From NCBI GenBank assembly GCA_900544675.1, contig UQVZ01000001.1, positions 90,859-154,858 of the forward strand: 64,000 nt of DNA. The letters are read 5' to 3'. Every line of letters begins with the position of its first letter. The stretch's first letter is position 1. Shown here in pieces: positions 45,715 to 54,642 of the stretch. The stretch is from an uncultured Bacteroides sp. (GTDB lineage Bacteria > Bacteroidota > Bacteroidia > Bacteroidales > Bacteroidaceae). A program made the position numbers and the translations under genes. Below the pieces are notes generated by a model. That model saw only the letters and a list, made by a program, of their open reading frames with translations, was not told the DNA's origin and ran no database searches.

Positions 45715-48700
45715 ATGAAGATATTACGTGCTATATATACATTGTGTGCAGCCACCCTGTTGTTGGGCAGTTGCCAAGACGAGGAAATGATAAAGCAAAG
45801 CAGTGTGCAGGAAGGCATCCCCGTCACCATCGATTTGACTTTCTCTGCAGCCATACCCGAGCAAGAGGAAGTAGGAACACGTGCCGTGACCGATCCCGAG
45901 TATCGGGTAAACGACCTCTATGTGCTGATATTTAATGCAAATACGGGGAAGTTGAAAGGGGATGTGTTGTTTTATGATAATAGTGCTTTAACAACAAACG
46001 GCAATAACCAAGTGGAAAGTGGTGGTACTTTGAAGGGTACATTAAGCGGCATAAAAACCACTACAGGCAAATCGGTGATTTATGCGATTGCAAATGCGAA
46101 GAATCCTCCTTCGGAGTATACTACAAAATCGGGTGAAAGCACACTCGAGGATCGAATAAATGATGTGCAGTCAATTTCAGACTTGGAAGCAATAACCGCA
46201 GAATTAAGTGATCCGAATAGTAGTAATGCTTTATTCCGTATTACGGATACACACTATTTGATGTCAGGTTTTTTACCGTGTACTATTGGTACAGATGGGA
46301 TTGAGGAGGATAGCAAGGATATTCCTCTTTACCGTACCGACTCGAAGATAACGTTTAATATTCAAGCAGGAGCAGGTTCCAAATGCACAAGTTTCACGTT
46401 GTTGTCATATCAAGTGTGTAAAGTAGCTTCGAAGACATCGCTTGTCCCTCTTGAAGATAAAAATTATGATACAGGAAAAGAAGATTCTAAAGATTATTGG
46501 AATACGGAAGCAGGAATCCAGCCGGAAGCCACCAATACCATCACGTTTTATGTTCCGGAAAATATCAAAGCTGCAAAATCGACAGACAGCAATGTGACTT
46601 CTTATGCAGATCGAGAGAAATGGGAAAGTACGGGTGACAATGCGGGTGCTTCTGTATCTACAAGAACATTTACATACGCTCCTGATAACGGCACTTATGT
46701 AGTATTGCATGGGCTGTTCGAAGGAGAAGCAAATACGAATAATTATCATCCGGAAGATGGAACTTTTAAAGAGGAAGATGTTGAAGCACGTGCAACTGTC
46801 GATTACATCATTCATTTGGGAAATTGGACAAAAGATGAATTCAGCACTTTTTCTAATAAACGTAATGTAGAATATACTTATACGATTACAGTAAATGGTG
46901 TAGATGACATTGTTGTAGAAGTTGAGTCTACGGCCAACACAGAAAAAGAACCTGGTGCAGAGGGGGATGTGTTTTTTCAAAACGGTAAGTTCTTTAATGT
47001 GGATTGTCACAATGTAGCATTACTTATGGAGTTTACCAAACAAGAAATTGATAATGTAGGAGAGTCGGATAACTATTTTCAAGCAGTGATTAATTCACCT
47101 TTTGGTTCGAAAGATAAGGACTGGTTGTTGTTTGTTTTAAATGATAAAGATAAGGATGGTAATTACAAACGTGAATTGTATCAGTACCCAGGAGATCCGG
47201 GAAAAATTGAAAATTCAGAATCTACGTATTTGACATTAGATGAGTTGATGACCGCATTAAAAAGTATTCGTGATGCGCATAAACAAAATAAAGTGAGCGA
47301 GTATGAGGATCAAAGTGGTAATTTAGTTGTGACTTGCTTTGTAAAAGAATATGTATATGATGATTATAATAGTTATTTAGGTTTAGGAAATGACTTATCG
47401 AGAAATTGGGGAGAATACACTAATCTGTCTAATCGTGAAGCCTATATATTTGGTGCTATAAACTATAGTCCTGATGAAAATAGCTCTACCATCCATACCA
47501 AATACGTCATTTCGCAACGCTCTATCCAGACAATGGATGAATATGAAGGTTATGAAGGCATCGGACTTGGTATAGAAACTTATAATGAAACAGGAGAGAT
47601 ACCGATGGGAACTCCATCTGAAAGACCGGAATCTCCTTCTGCCGGGTATGATAATATGATAGGTATGTTAGGGTCAGGAAGTGGTACTAATGGTAATTCT
47701 CCTGGTACAAATATAGGGAATGTTGCAATGTGGGGATACATTAATGAATCAGAATATCAAATTCCGGATAAGTATAAGTATGCGGCATACGCTTGCTTAC
47801 TGCGCAACCGTGATGAAAATGGAGATGGAAGTATTGAAGGTGATGAAATTAAATGGTATCTTCCGGCACTCGACCAATATACCGCTTTTTATATAGGTAT
47901 GGATGCTTTGTCTAATGACAGTAAATTATATTCCCCTAATGTTACCGAGTATACTCAAGAGAATTTGCGTCACTATTTTACCGGTACATGGTCTGATAGA
48001 GATCCTTATATTATTTGGGCTGAAGAAGGCTTAAGTACGCAGATATTTGGTTCTGGAACAAATGACCGTTATCCGGATGATAAACGAGGGGGGAATTATT
48101 TGACAGAACAAGTGCGTGACTATCGTTGTATCCGTAATCTGGGAACAGATGATAAAAATCGTACGGCTTTTTATTCGTTGAATGGTAATATCATTACTAT
48201 CAATCATCAAAAGGCAGGTGTATTTAGAAGTAGAGTGGTAAACAGCAGTTTGGATGAGCATGACCAAGAAGATATCGCTAATCGTGTGTATCGAAAGTTT
48301 CAGATAGCTGAAGAATATATAGATCGGGATAATGATAATGATCCGTTGGAAGAAGATATGGGTGAGAGTAAAGGAGAAGATGATGGTGATGATTGGTATA
48401 GGGGAGATGAAGTAGAAGGTTATGATCCGTGTCGTACTTATTCCGAAGGAAGTAACGGTAGTGATAAAGGCACTTGGAGATTACCTAATCAGCGGGAATT
48501 ATTAATTATGATGACAGCTGAAATTTTTAAAGAGGATGATTTTGCTTATATATCGGGTGATGACGATATACCAAGCGATAAGGTCGACATTGTTAATCGG
48601 AAACCAAGGAAAAAGAATGTATATAAAGTCTTTAGTGCCACAACGTTTAAATTTAAGAATACGATAGTGCCGTGGAGTGTTACTGGTACTAATTATAATC

Positions 48701-48876
48701 CTCAAAAAAAGTGGCGTTATTATATGCAGGCTAATGGAAATGATGATGACGGGGTAACTGGATTTATTATGCAGTTGCAAGCTTTGGATTTATCCAACGA
48801 TGGAAGTCCTAATTTTTTAGATTCAGATAAATACCCATCTTACGGCTTTATTCGTTGTGTTCGTGACGTAGAATAA
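45715..48876 (+). CDS. Large fimbrial tip-like lipoprotein (DUF4906-type)
   Basis: A 1053-residue lipoprotein with lipobox LLGSC (cysteine near residue 20). The N-terminal 200 residues resemble fimbrial subunits (VPVTIDLTFSAAIPEQEE-like start, RVNDLYVLIFNANTGKL); the remainder contains a DUF4906-like region and a C-terminal part with TWRLPNQRELLIMMTAE and YGFIRCVRDVE. Its length and place at the end of the operon suggest a tip or adhesin. The first about 215 bases are GC-rich and the rest is strongly AT-rich. Confidence 0.65.
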   Translation: MKILRAIYTLCAATLLLGSCQDEEMIKQSSVQEGIPVTIDLTFSAAIPEQEEVGTRAVTDPEYRVNDLYVLIFNANTGKLKGDVLFYDNSALTTNGNNQVESGGTLKGTLSGIKTTTGKSVIYAIANAKNPPSEYTTKSGESTLEDRINDVQSISDLEAITAELSDPNSSNALFRITDTHYLMSGFLPCTIGTDGIEEDSKDIPLYRTDSKITFNIQAGAGSKCTSFTLLSYQVCKVASKTSLVPLEDKNYDTGKEDSKDYWNTEAGIQPEATNTITFYVPENIKAAKSTDSNVTSYADREKWESTGDNAGASVSTRTFTYAPDNGTYVVLHGLFEGEANTNNYHPEDGTFKEEDVEARATVDYIIHLGNWTKDEFSTFSNKRNVEYTYTITVNGVDDIVVEVESTANTEKEPGAEGDVFFQNGKFFNVDCHNVALLMEFTKQEIDNVGESDNYFQAVINSPFGSKDKDWLLFVLNDKDKDGNYKRELYQYPGDPGKIENSESTYLTLDELMTALKSIRDAHKQNKVSEYEDQSGNLVVTCFVKEYVYDDYNSYLGLGNDLSRNWGEYTNLSNREAYIFGAINYSPDENSSTIHTKYVISQRSIQTMDEYEGYEGIGLGIETYNETGEIPMGTPSERPESPSAGYDNMIGMLGSGSGTNGNSPGTNIGNVAMWGYINESEYQIPDKYKYAAYACLLRNRDENGDGSIEGDEIKWYLPALDQYTAFYIGMDALSNDSKLYSPNVTEYTQENLRHYFTGTWSDRDPYIIWAEEGLSTQIFGSGTNDRYPDDKRGGNYLTEQVRDYRCIRNLGTDDKNRTAFYSLNGNIITINHQKAGVFRSRVVNSSLDEHDQEDIANRVYRKFQIAEEYIDRDNDNDPLEEDMGESKGEDDGDDWYRGDEVEGYDPCRTYSEGSNGSDKGTWRLPNQRELLIMMTAEIFKEDDFAYISGDDDIPSDKVDIVNRKPRKKNVYKVFSATTFKFKNTIVPWSVTGTNYNPQKKWRYYMQANGNDDDGVTGFIMQLQALDLSNDGSPNFLDSDKYPSYGFIRCVRDVE

Positions 48877-48944
48877 CAAACGAAATATCTTTATCAAAAC
48901 CGTGGGAAAGCGTTTCCACAATCTATTACAATTAGTAATCTAAA

Positions 48945-48985
48945 GAGTCCGGTTCGCAGGGATGCGCGCCGGACTCGCTTTATTT
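48945..48985 (+). terminator. Fimbrial operon terminator
   Basis: GAGTCCGG (48945-48952) and CCGGACTC (48969-48976), followed by GCTTTATTTTCC. A weaker hairpin GTGG(G)AAA-TTTCCAC is just upstream at 48902-48918. Confidence 0.75.
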
Positions 48986-49521
48986 TCCCCCCATAATGAC
49001 GTGTCATTGCAAAGCCGAACAACGCCTGGCTTCCTCACTTTTTAGCCTGTAAAAATTTAATGCAGATACTCGGATGCAAAGAATTTTCTTTTCGCATTTT
49101 GGATTTGAAGAAAACCGGGCATGCGTTCCAAATGCTTCCTGGTCTACGAGGTTTATAAAGAACAGCACCGCCGCGCATACCTGTTGCCAGTTCCTGTCTA
49201 AATTGGGGAGGCATTGCTGAAGTCTGGAAACTGCCATCCAAGCCGATTGCTTCCCCGATGCATCTAACTGCGTTTGCTGGAAGATTAATAATCTTACAGC
49301 CGGAAGATTAATAATCTTCAAGCGATAAGATTATTAATCTTATCTGAAACGAAGCTATTTGCTCCGTTGTAGGCAGTAGGATGTGTAGGCGTTTTTTTAA
49401 GTTGCAAAGACAATATCATTCGGTAACAGTCAAACTACCAGACGGAATCTCCCGCCATAAATCCAACGTTCGAAATCTGTTTTGTTCTTACGTCGGTTCG
49501 GCAGTCCTTATATGGGTAGGG
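48986..49521. other. Gene-free stretch between the fimbrial operon and the Rpn-type gene
   Basis: A minus-strand open frame at 49004-49321 (ends NFYRLKSEEARRCSALQ) has no recognised family and overlaps the palindrome array; I treat it as unsupported. The stretch contains repeat family A copy 3 and, at 49456-49484, a 29-base sequence identical to part of the adjacent Rpn-type gene. Confidence 0.5.
49281..49341. repeat. Family A palindrome array (copy 3)
   Basis: AAGATTAATAATCTT at 49281-49295 and 49304-49318, and AAGATTATTAATCTT at 49327-49341; same 8-bp spacers and 23-bp period as copies 1 and 2. It is between two convergent gene ends. Confidence 0.9.
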
Positions 49522-50430
49522 TTATAACTCTTTTATCTTTTCGATGGAAAGTCCGGTGATTTTGGCGATGGTTTCTATTGGAATGCCTTCCGCTTTCATG
49601 CCTCGGGCGTTTTGGATAGTCGCTTCTTCTTTTCCAATTTCAATACCTTGTTCTTTCCCGATTTCAATTCCTTGCTTCTTTCCTTGTTCTTTCCCTATTT
49701 CAATACCTCGTTTCTTTCCTTCTTCGAGCGCCCATGCTTCCGTGACCAAGTTGTCCCGGTACACTTTGATGCTTTCATCGTATTTTACGCGGTCCTCTTT
49801 GGATAGGGAGGCGATGTCGACTATCTCTTCCAGTTTCTGGAATACCGCTTTGCGTGCCTTGAAAGGCAGTCTGTGTAATGTTTCCATATTCTTCAGTACA
49901 TAAATCCAACGTTCGAAATCTGTTTTGCATTCGTCTTCTTCCTTTTGGAAAGCCGGAAGCTGCAGGAACACATACCGCATCTTGTCGGTGAATATCTCGT
50001 GCGTATCCCGGTTGGCAAGCACGATATCAGTGCGTAGCTGTCCGTGCAGTTCGTCCAGCGAAAAGTTCATGAAGAAGACTCCATAGACGGCTTTCAGGTT
50101 GAAAAGCCATTTGGAACCTTTCTCTCCTTGCCTCACGATGGCACGCGAGAGGTAGAACAACGCCCGTTCGCGGAAGTTCTTGTGGCTTCGGTTTTGCATC
50201 TCTACGATGAATTGCTCGCCGTGCTTGTCGGTGCAATAGATGTCGTAGATGCTGTTGCGGTCTTCTATGGTTTCACCCAACACCTCTTTGTCGAGGAAAT
50301 GTATGTCTGTAATGTGCTTTTCGCCCGCCAAGAGGCTGTTCAGGAAATCAATCAGCAAGTCTTTGTTGATTTCCTGTCCGAAGATGCGCTTGAAGCCTAC
50401 ATCGGTAAAAGGGTTGATAAATCTGGGCAT
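49522..50430 (-). CDS. Rpn/PD-(D/E)XK family nuclease (transposase-like)
   Basis: A 302-residue protein beginning MPRFINPFTDVGFKRIFG, the start of the Rpn/PDDEXK_2 family, with the catalytic D...ExQ in YDIYCTDKHGEQFIVEMQNR at about residues 63-82. Known relatives promote RecA-independent recombination. Near the C-terminus is a repeat zone (EIGKEQG and GIEIGKE units, residues about 238-268) that may vary in number. Single gene; TACTTTTG on the minus strand (50456-50463) is a possible -7 box. Confidence 0.85.
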   Translation of the reverse strand: MPRFINPFTDVGFKRIFGQEINKDLLIDFLNSLLAGEKHITDIHFLDKEVLGETIEDRNSIYDIYCTDKHGEQFIVEMQNRSHKNFRERALFYLSRAIVRQGEKGSKWLFNLKAVYGVFFMNFSLDELHGQLRTDIVLANRDTHEIFTDKMRYVFLQLPAFQKEEDECKTDFERWIYVLKNMETLHRLPFKARKAVFQKLEEIVDIASLSKEDRVKYDESIKVYRDNLVTEAWALEEGKKRGIEIGKEQGKKQGIEIGKEQGIEIGKEEATIQNARGMKAEGIPIETIAKITGLSIEKIKEL

Positions 50431-50516
50431 GGCATATCTGTTTTTAGGTCTCTTGCAAAAGTAATATTTTCGGATGGAAAAAACAAGCCGGGAGCGTGTT
50501 CTTGACGTACGGACAT

Positions 50517-50580
50517 AAAAAAAGGAGTACCGCTGTACTCCAACCTTTTGTTAACCTTAAATCTAATACTATGAAAAACA
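50517..50580 (-). ncRNA. Candidate 64-nt small RNA
   Basis: No ORF of significance on the minus strand. A perfect promoter (50586-50616), transcription start near 50580, and the terminator GGAGTAC-AGCG-GTACTCC (50541 down to 50524) followed by TTTTTTT define about 64 nt. The body reads TTTTTCATAGTATTAGATTT then AAGGTTAACAAAAGG. It could belong to a family of paralogous small RNAs reported in B. thetaiotaomicron, but this is not verified. Confidence 0.6.
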
Positions 50581-50585
50581 CATTG

Positions 50586-50616
50586 CAAAGGTAGTGACTT
50601 TTGATGAATCTGCAAA
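50586..50616 (-). promoter_or_regulatory. Promoter of the candidate small RNA
   Basis: Minus strand TTTG (50613-50616), 19 bases, TACCTTTG (50586-50593); exact consensus spacing. Confidence 0.7.
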
Positions 50617-50699
50617 TAAAGGAGAGAAAAAACGCTGTTTTATAACATTGTTTAAGAAATATGCTTCCGTAAAAGGCTTTTATTACTATTCATTTTAAC

Positions 50700-50707
50700 T
50701 ATCTTTG
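50700..50707 (+). promoter_or_regulatory. -7 element before the HpaII-like gene
   Basis: TATCTTTG, 29 bases before the ATG. No clear TTTG at -33. Confidence 0.4.
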
Positions 50708-50736
50708 TCGCATACGATATAAACAAAGAAACAATT

Positions 50737-51822
50737 ATGGCTTTTGATGCGACAAAAAAAGAATGGAGCGAACTCTATACATTTTTCCGTTTGCTGGCAG
50801 ACGGACAAGTATATGCCGGCACGCCGGATGCGAAACGGAATGAAGCAATATGCTTGCCTGTAGCCATGGTGCAGCGGGAAGAACACGACGGAACGCGCCG
50901 CTACCTTATCGGGAAGAACGAAATTAGGATATGGGGAGAGAAAATAGACAAACGTATTCCGAGGGAAGACTTCGGGACGGTGGCGGAACTGGTCTTGCAG
51001 GCAATGCGCGAGAGCGAAGGGGACAATGTGACTTCGCCCGACGGGGTGGAAGAGTTTCTGGACGAGGTCGCCATTTACGACCTGGAAGCCAAGACAGACG
51101 ACCGGACCGACTTCAAGGTAGCTTTTTATCGGGAAGACGCGCCGCTGACAGGCTTTTGCGTACGTTCACGTCTGGGGGTATTGTATCCCTTGCTCGACGG
51201 AGGACGTGCCGCTAACTTCAAGTTCGAGCAGACCGGCATCAAGTTTCCTGTGCCTACGGTGAATAAAATCAACGGATTCGGCGAAGAAGATGATGTGCTG
51301 GGACGTATGCTGATGATTGAGCGGTTGGGCGGAATCCTGAAGTATAATGATGTGGCAGATAAGGTTTTCCGCAGCAACTTGTCGATGATAGACCTTCATG
51401 CGGGGCGTATGTTGGGCGAGATGACCCGCCTGATGTGGCTGGAGGGAAAGACCAAGGTGACCGACCTGACCGAAGTGCTCAAACAATTGAACCCCTTGAA
51501 GATAAAAGATGAGTTGATTAACAAGCATGGCTTTTACGAATATAAGATAAAGGAGTTCTTGCTTGCCATCGCCACCGGGATGCGCCCGGCAAAGATTTAT
51601 AACGGCATTGACTCTGCTATCGACGGCTGCCTGCTTGTGACGGGAAGCGGTGAGGTGCTTTGCTACCAGCGTGCTTACAGACAGGTATTTGCCGATTTCC
51701 TTTTTCAGAACACACGTCTGGAGAAAGGCTCGACCGCCAAAGACAAGTATGGCTATCTGGAGCGTGAGAACGGTGTGTATTATTTCAAGCTGAACTTAAA
51801 GGTAGGATTGACAAAACGATAA
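50737..51822 (+). CDS. HpaII-type restriction endonuclease
   Basis: A 361-residue protein starting MAFDATKKEWSELYTFFRLL, with VAMVQREEHDGTRRYLIG and DKRIPREDFGTV near residue 65, which I recognise as HpaII-type endonucleases (CCGG-specific by analogy). The last 100 residues include GFYEYKIKEFLLAIATGMRP and CLLVTGSGEVLCYQRAYRQVF. No methyltransferase gene is adjacent: Rpn-type nuclease on one side, amylase on the other. It may be a domesticated or solitary enzyme, or the methylase may be elsewhere. Family confidence is moderate because the match is from memory. Confidence 0.7.
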   Translation: MAFDATKKEWSELYTFFRLLADGQVYAGTPDAKRNEAICLPVAMVQREEHDGTRRYLIGKNEIRIWGEKIDKRIPREDFGTVAELVLQAMRESEGDNVTSPDGVEEFLDEVAIYDLEAKTDDRTDFKVAFYREDAPLTGFCVRSRLGVLYPLLDGGRAANFKFEQTGIKFPVPTVNKINGFGEEDDVLGRMLMIERLGGILKYNDVADKVFRSNLSMIDLHAGRMLGEMTRLMWLEGKTKVTDLTEVLKQLNPLKIKDELINKHGFYEYKIKEFLLAIATGMRPAKIYNGIDSAIDGCLLVTGSGEVLCYQRAYRQVFADFLFQNTRLEKGSTAKDKYGYLERENGVYYFKLNLKVGLTKR

Positions 51823-51834
51823 AAACATACGACT

Positions 51835-53532
51835 ATGGAACAACAAGGGAAAATGATTATTTACCAGGTCTTCACCCGTTTGTTTGGAAACAGAGGTTTA
51901 CGGAACAAAATAAACGGAACCTTGGCAGAAAACGGGTGTGGTAAGATGGATGATTTTACCAATGAGGCCTTGCACGAGATTAAAAAACTGGGAGCTACAC
52001 ATATCTGGTATACGGGTATTATTGCCCATGCTTCGCAGACCGACTATTCGGCATACGGCATTCCGCGCAATCACCCGGCTATCGTGAAAGGAAAGGCGGG
52101 TTCGCCTTACGCTATCCGCGATTATTATGATGTCGACCCTGATTTGGCTGTCCATGTAGACCGCCGCATGGAAGAATTCGAAGCGTTGGTACAGCGCTCG
52201 CATGCCAATGGGCTGAAAGTAATCATCGACTTTGTGCCCAATCACGTGGCACGCCAATACCATTCCATTGCCAAACCCGAAGGGGTGAAAGACTTGGGTG
52301 AGGACGACGATACCTCTAAAGCGTTTGCGCCGGACAATAATTTCTATTACATTCCCGGTGCACAGTTGGGTGGTGAAATCGATTTATACGATTCCGAAAT
52401 GGGAATGTACGAAGAAGTGCCTGCCAAAGCTACAGGCAACAACCGCTTTGACGCTTATCCCAACCGTACGGACTGGTATGAGACGGTAAAGTTGAACTAC
52501 GGTGTAGATTACGTAGGCAATACAGGCAATCATTTCGACCCTGAGCCTGATACCTGGCGCAAGATGTTGGATATCCTCTTGTTCTGGGCTGGCAAAGGCA
52601 TTGACGGTTTCCGCTGTGATATGGCAGAAATGGTTCCCTGCGAGTTTTGGGGATGGGTAATTCCTCAAGTAAAGGCGAATTATCCTCAACTTATTTTTAT
52701 TGCTGAGGTTTATAATCCAAATGAATACCGCAACTACATTCACAAAGGACATTTTGATTATCTGTACGACAAGGTCGGTCTGTACGACACCTTGCGTGCC
52801 TTGGTGTGCGGTTATACTTCGGCAACTGCCATTACCGGTTGCTGGCAAAGTGTGAGCGACATCCAGCCGCACATGCTGAATTTCCTGGAGAATCATGACG
52901 AGCAGCGCCTTGCGTCGGATTTCTTTGCCGGCGATGCGCGCAAAGGATTCCCGGCATTATTGGTTTCTGCCTGTATGAATACCAATCCGATGATGATTTA
53001 CTTCGGTCAGGAGCTGGGCGAGGAAGGCATGGACTCGGAAGGCTTTAGCGGACGGGACGGACGTACTACCATCTTTGATTATTGGAGTATAGCCAGTATC
53101 CGGCGTTGGAGCAATCACGGCCGCTACAACCTGCATCTGCTCAACAGCAAGGAAAAGGAAATCCGTCATTTCTATCAGCACGTATTGAATTTGTGTAATA
53201 CTGAAGCGGCTCTCTCGAAAGGAAGTTTCTTCGACCTGATGTATGTCAACCAAGGGGGTTGGCTGATGAACGAACATCGCCAGTATGCGTTCTTGCGCAA
53301 ATATGGCAAAGAGGTTATCTTGGTGGTAGCTAATTTCGAGAGCATACCGGTACATATCGGCGTGAACATTCCGCAACATGCGTTCGACTTCTTGCATTTG
53401 TCCGCGTTTACCCGCTGTAATGTTACTGATTTGCTGACAGGTAAGGAAGAGGTGATTTCATGGATGCCCGACAAGCCAGTTGCACTTGATGTTCCGGCGC
53501 TGGGCGGAAAGATGCTGAAGCTCTGCTTCTGA
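51835..53532 (+). CDS. GH13 alpha-amylase family glycoside hydrolase
   Basis: A 565-residue cytoplasmic enzyme (no signal peptide). All four GH13 regions are present: IIDFVPNHV (residues 130-138), GFRCDMAEM with the nucleophile D262, FIAEVYN with the acid E291, and ENHDEQR with D355. The substrate specificity within GH13 is not evident; an intracellular malto-oligosaccharide-acting enzyme is likely. It starts 12 bases after the HpaII-like gene, though a functional link is doubtful. Confidence 0.9.
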   Translation: MEQQGKMIIYQVFTRLFGNRGLRNKINGTLAENGCGKMDDFTNEALHEIKKLGATHIWYTGIIAHASQTDYSAYGIPRNHPAIVKGKAGSPYAIRDYYDVDPDLAVHVDRRMEEFEALVQRSHANGLKVIIDFVPNHVARQYHSIAKPEGVKDLGEDDDTSKAFAPDNNFYYIPGAQLGGEIDLYDSEMGMYEEVPAKATGNNRFDAYPNRTDWYETVKLNYGVDYVGNTGNHFDPEPDTWRKMLDILLFWAGKGIDGFRCDMAEMVPCEFWGWVIPQVKANYPQLIFIAEVYNPNEYRNYIHKGHFDYLYDKVGLYDTLRALVCGYTSATAITGCWQSVSDIQPHMLNFLENHDEQRLASDFFAGDARKGFPALLVSACMNTNPMMIYFGQELGEEGMDSEGFSGRDGRTTIFDYWSIASIRRWSNHGRYNLHLLNSKEKEIRHFYQHVLNLCNTEAALSKGSFFDLMYVNQGGWLMNEHRQYAFLRKYGKEVILVVANFESIPVHIGVNIPQHAFDFLHLSAFTRCNVTDLLTGKEEVISWMPDKPVALDVPALGGKMLKLCF

Positions 53533-53534
53533 TT

Positions 53535-53735
53535 TAGTTGACAAGGTATCAGTTGACAAGTTGACGAGGCTTTGTAACTAGAAGTTAAGGAGTTAAAGAA
53601 GTTATCACTTCGCTTCGCTCCATTAGGAGTTAAAGCCAATAGTTCTGCTGATGTATTCAGAACCTAGTACCTAGTTCCTAGTCACCTAAGATAAAAAGCC
53701 TTGTCAACTTGTCAACTGATGCCTTGTCAACTTAA
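53535..53735. repeat. Family B intergenic element, copy 4
   Basis: AGTTGACAAGGTATCAGTTG, then AACTAGAAGTTAAGGAGTTA, CTTCGCTTCGCTCCATTAGG, GTTCTGCTGATGTATTCAGA, CCTAGTTCCTAGTCACC and at the right CTTGTCAACTTGTCAACTGA. It is the clearest copy, with inverted ends, between the amylase gene and fabD. Confidence 0.8.
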
Positions 53736-53738
53736 AGA

Positions 53739-54626
53739 TTACGCGATTCCGTGTGCGTTGGCTTCCTTGTTGATTTTCTTGATGAGGCCTTGCAGTACGG
53801 CACCCGGTCCGCATTCGATGAATTCTGTTGCGCCGTCGGCTATCATGTTTTGTACGGTTTGGGTCCAGCGTACCGATGCGGTGAGCTGAGCTACCAAGTT
53901 CGCTTTGATTTCGGCAGGGTCGGTATGCGGCTTGGCGTCTACATTTTGGTAAACCGGACATTTCGGTGTGTGGAATTCGGTAGCGTTGATAGCTGCTTCC
54001 AGTTCAACTTTAGCCGGATTCATCAGCGGAGAGTGGAACGCGCCGCCTACCTTCAGCGGAAGGGCACGTTTGGCTCCGGCTGCTTTCATCAGTTCGCATG
54101 CCTTGGCAATGCCTTCCATGGAGCCGGATATTACGATTTGACCGGGGCAGTTATAATTGGCGGCTACACATACTTCGCCTTCCTGGCTTACCTGTGCACA
54201 GATTTCTTCTACTTTTTCATCGGGCAAAGCGATGATGGCAGCCATGGTAGAAGGCTGCATTTCGCAGGCTTTCTGCATAGCCATGGCGCGGGCATAGACC
54301 AGCTTCAATCCGTCTTCGAACGACAAGGCTCCTGCGGCTACCAGTGCCGAGAACTCGCCCAACGAGTGTCCGGCAGTCATTTCCGGCTTGAACTCATCGC
54401 CCAGGCAGAGTGCTGAAATTACCGAGTGAAGGAATACGGCAGGTTGGGTTACCTTGGTCTGACGCAGGTCTTCATCGGTGCCGTTGAACATGATATCCGT
54501 GATGCGATAGCCTAAAATCTCGTTCGCTTTTTCGAATAAATCTTTTGCCAGGGGAGAGTTTTCGTAGAGGTCTTTACCCATGCCTACGAATTGTGCTCCC
54601 TGACCGGGAAATACAAATGCTTTCAT
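53739..54626 (-). CDS. fabD: Malonyl-CoA:ACP transacylase
   Basis: Loads malonyl groups onto acyl carrier protein for fatty-acid synthesis. The 295-residue protein has MKAFVFPGQGAQFVGMGKDL, the nucleophile GHSLGEFSAL at about residue 90 and a VGGAFHSPLM histidine site. ATG at 54626 is chosen; an upstream start lies inside the intergenic gap. It is downstream of thiD on the minus strand, 16 bases away. Confidence 0.95.
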   Translation of the reverse strand: MKAFVFPGQGAQFVGMGKDLYENSPLAKDLFEKANEILGYRITDIMFNGTDEDLRQTKVTQPAVFLHSVISALCLGDEFKPEMTAGHSLGEFSALVAAGALSFEDGLKLVYARAMAMQKACEMQPSTMAAIIALPDEKVEEICAQVSQEGEVCVAANYNCPGQIVISGSMEGIAKACELMKAAGAKRALPLKVGGAFHSPLMNPAKVELEAAINATEFHTPKCPVYQNVDAKPHTDPAEIKANLVAQLTASVRWTQTVQNMIADGATEFIECGPGAVLQGLIKKINKEANAHGIA

Positions 54627-54642
54627 ATCAGTTGTTTTTAAG

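Noticed and set aside
49004..49321. 105-residue minus-strand open frame (ends YRLKSEEARRCSALQ)
   Set aside because: Overlaps palindrome array copy 3 and has no supported start or family; more likely part of repeated intergenic DNA.
50572..50599. Tiny ORF MKNTLQR on the plus strand
   Set aside because: Opposite-strand promoter and terminator fit a small RNA better, and seven codons carry no coding evidence.
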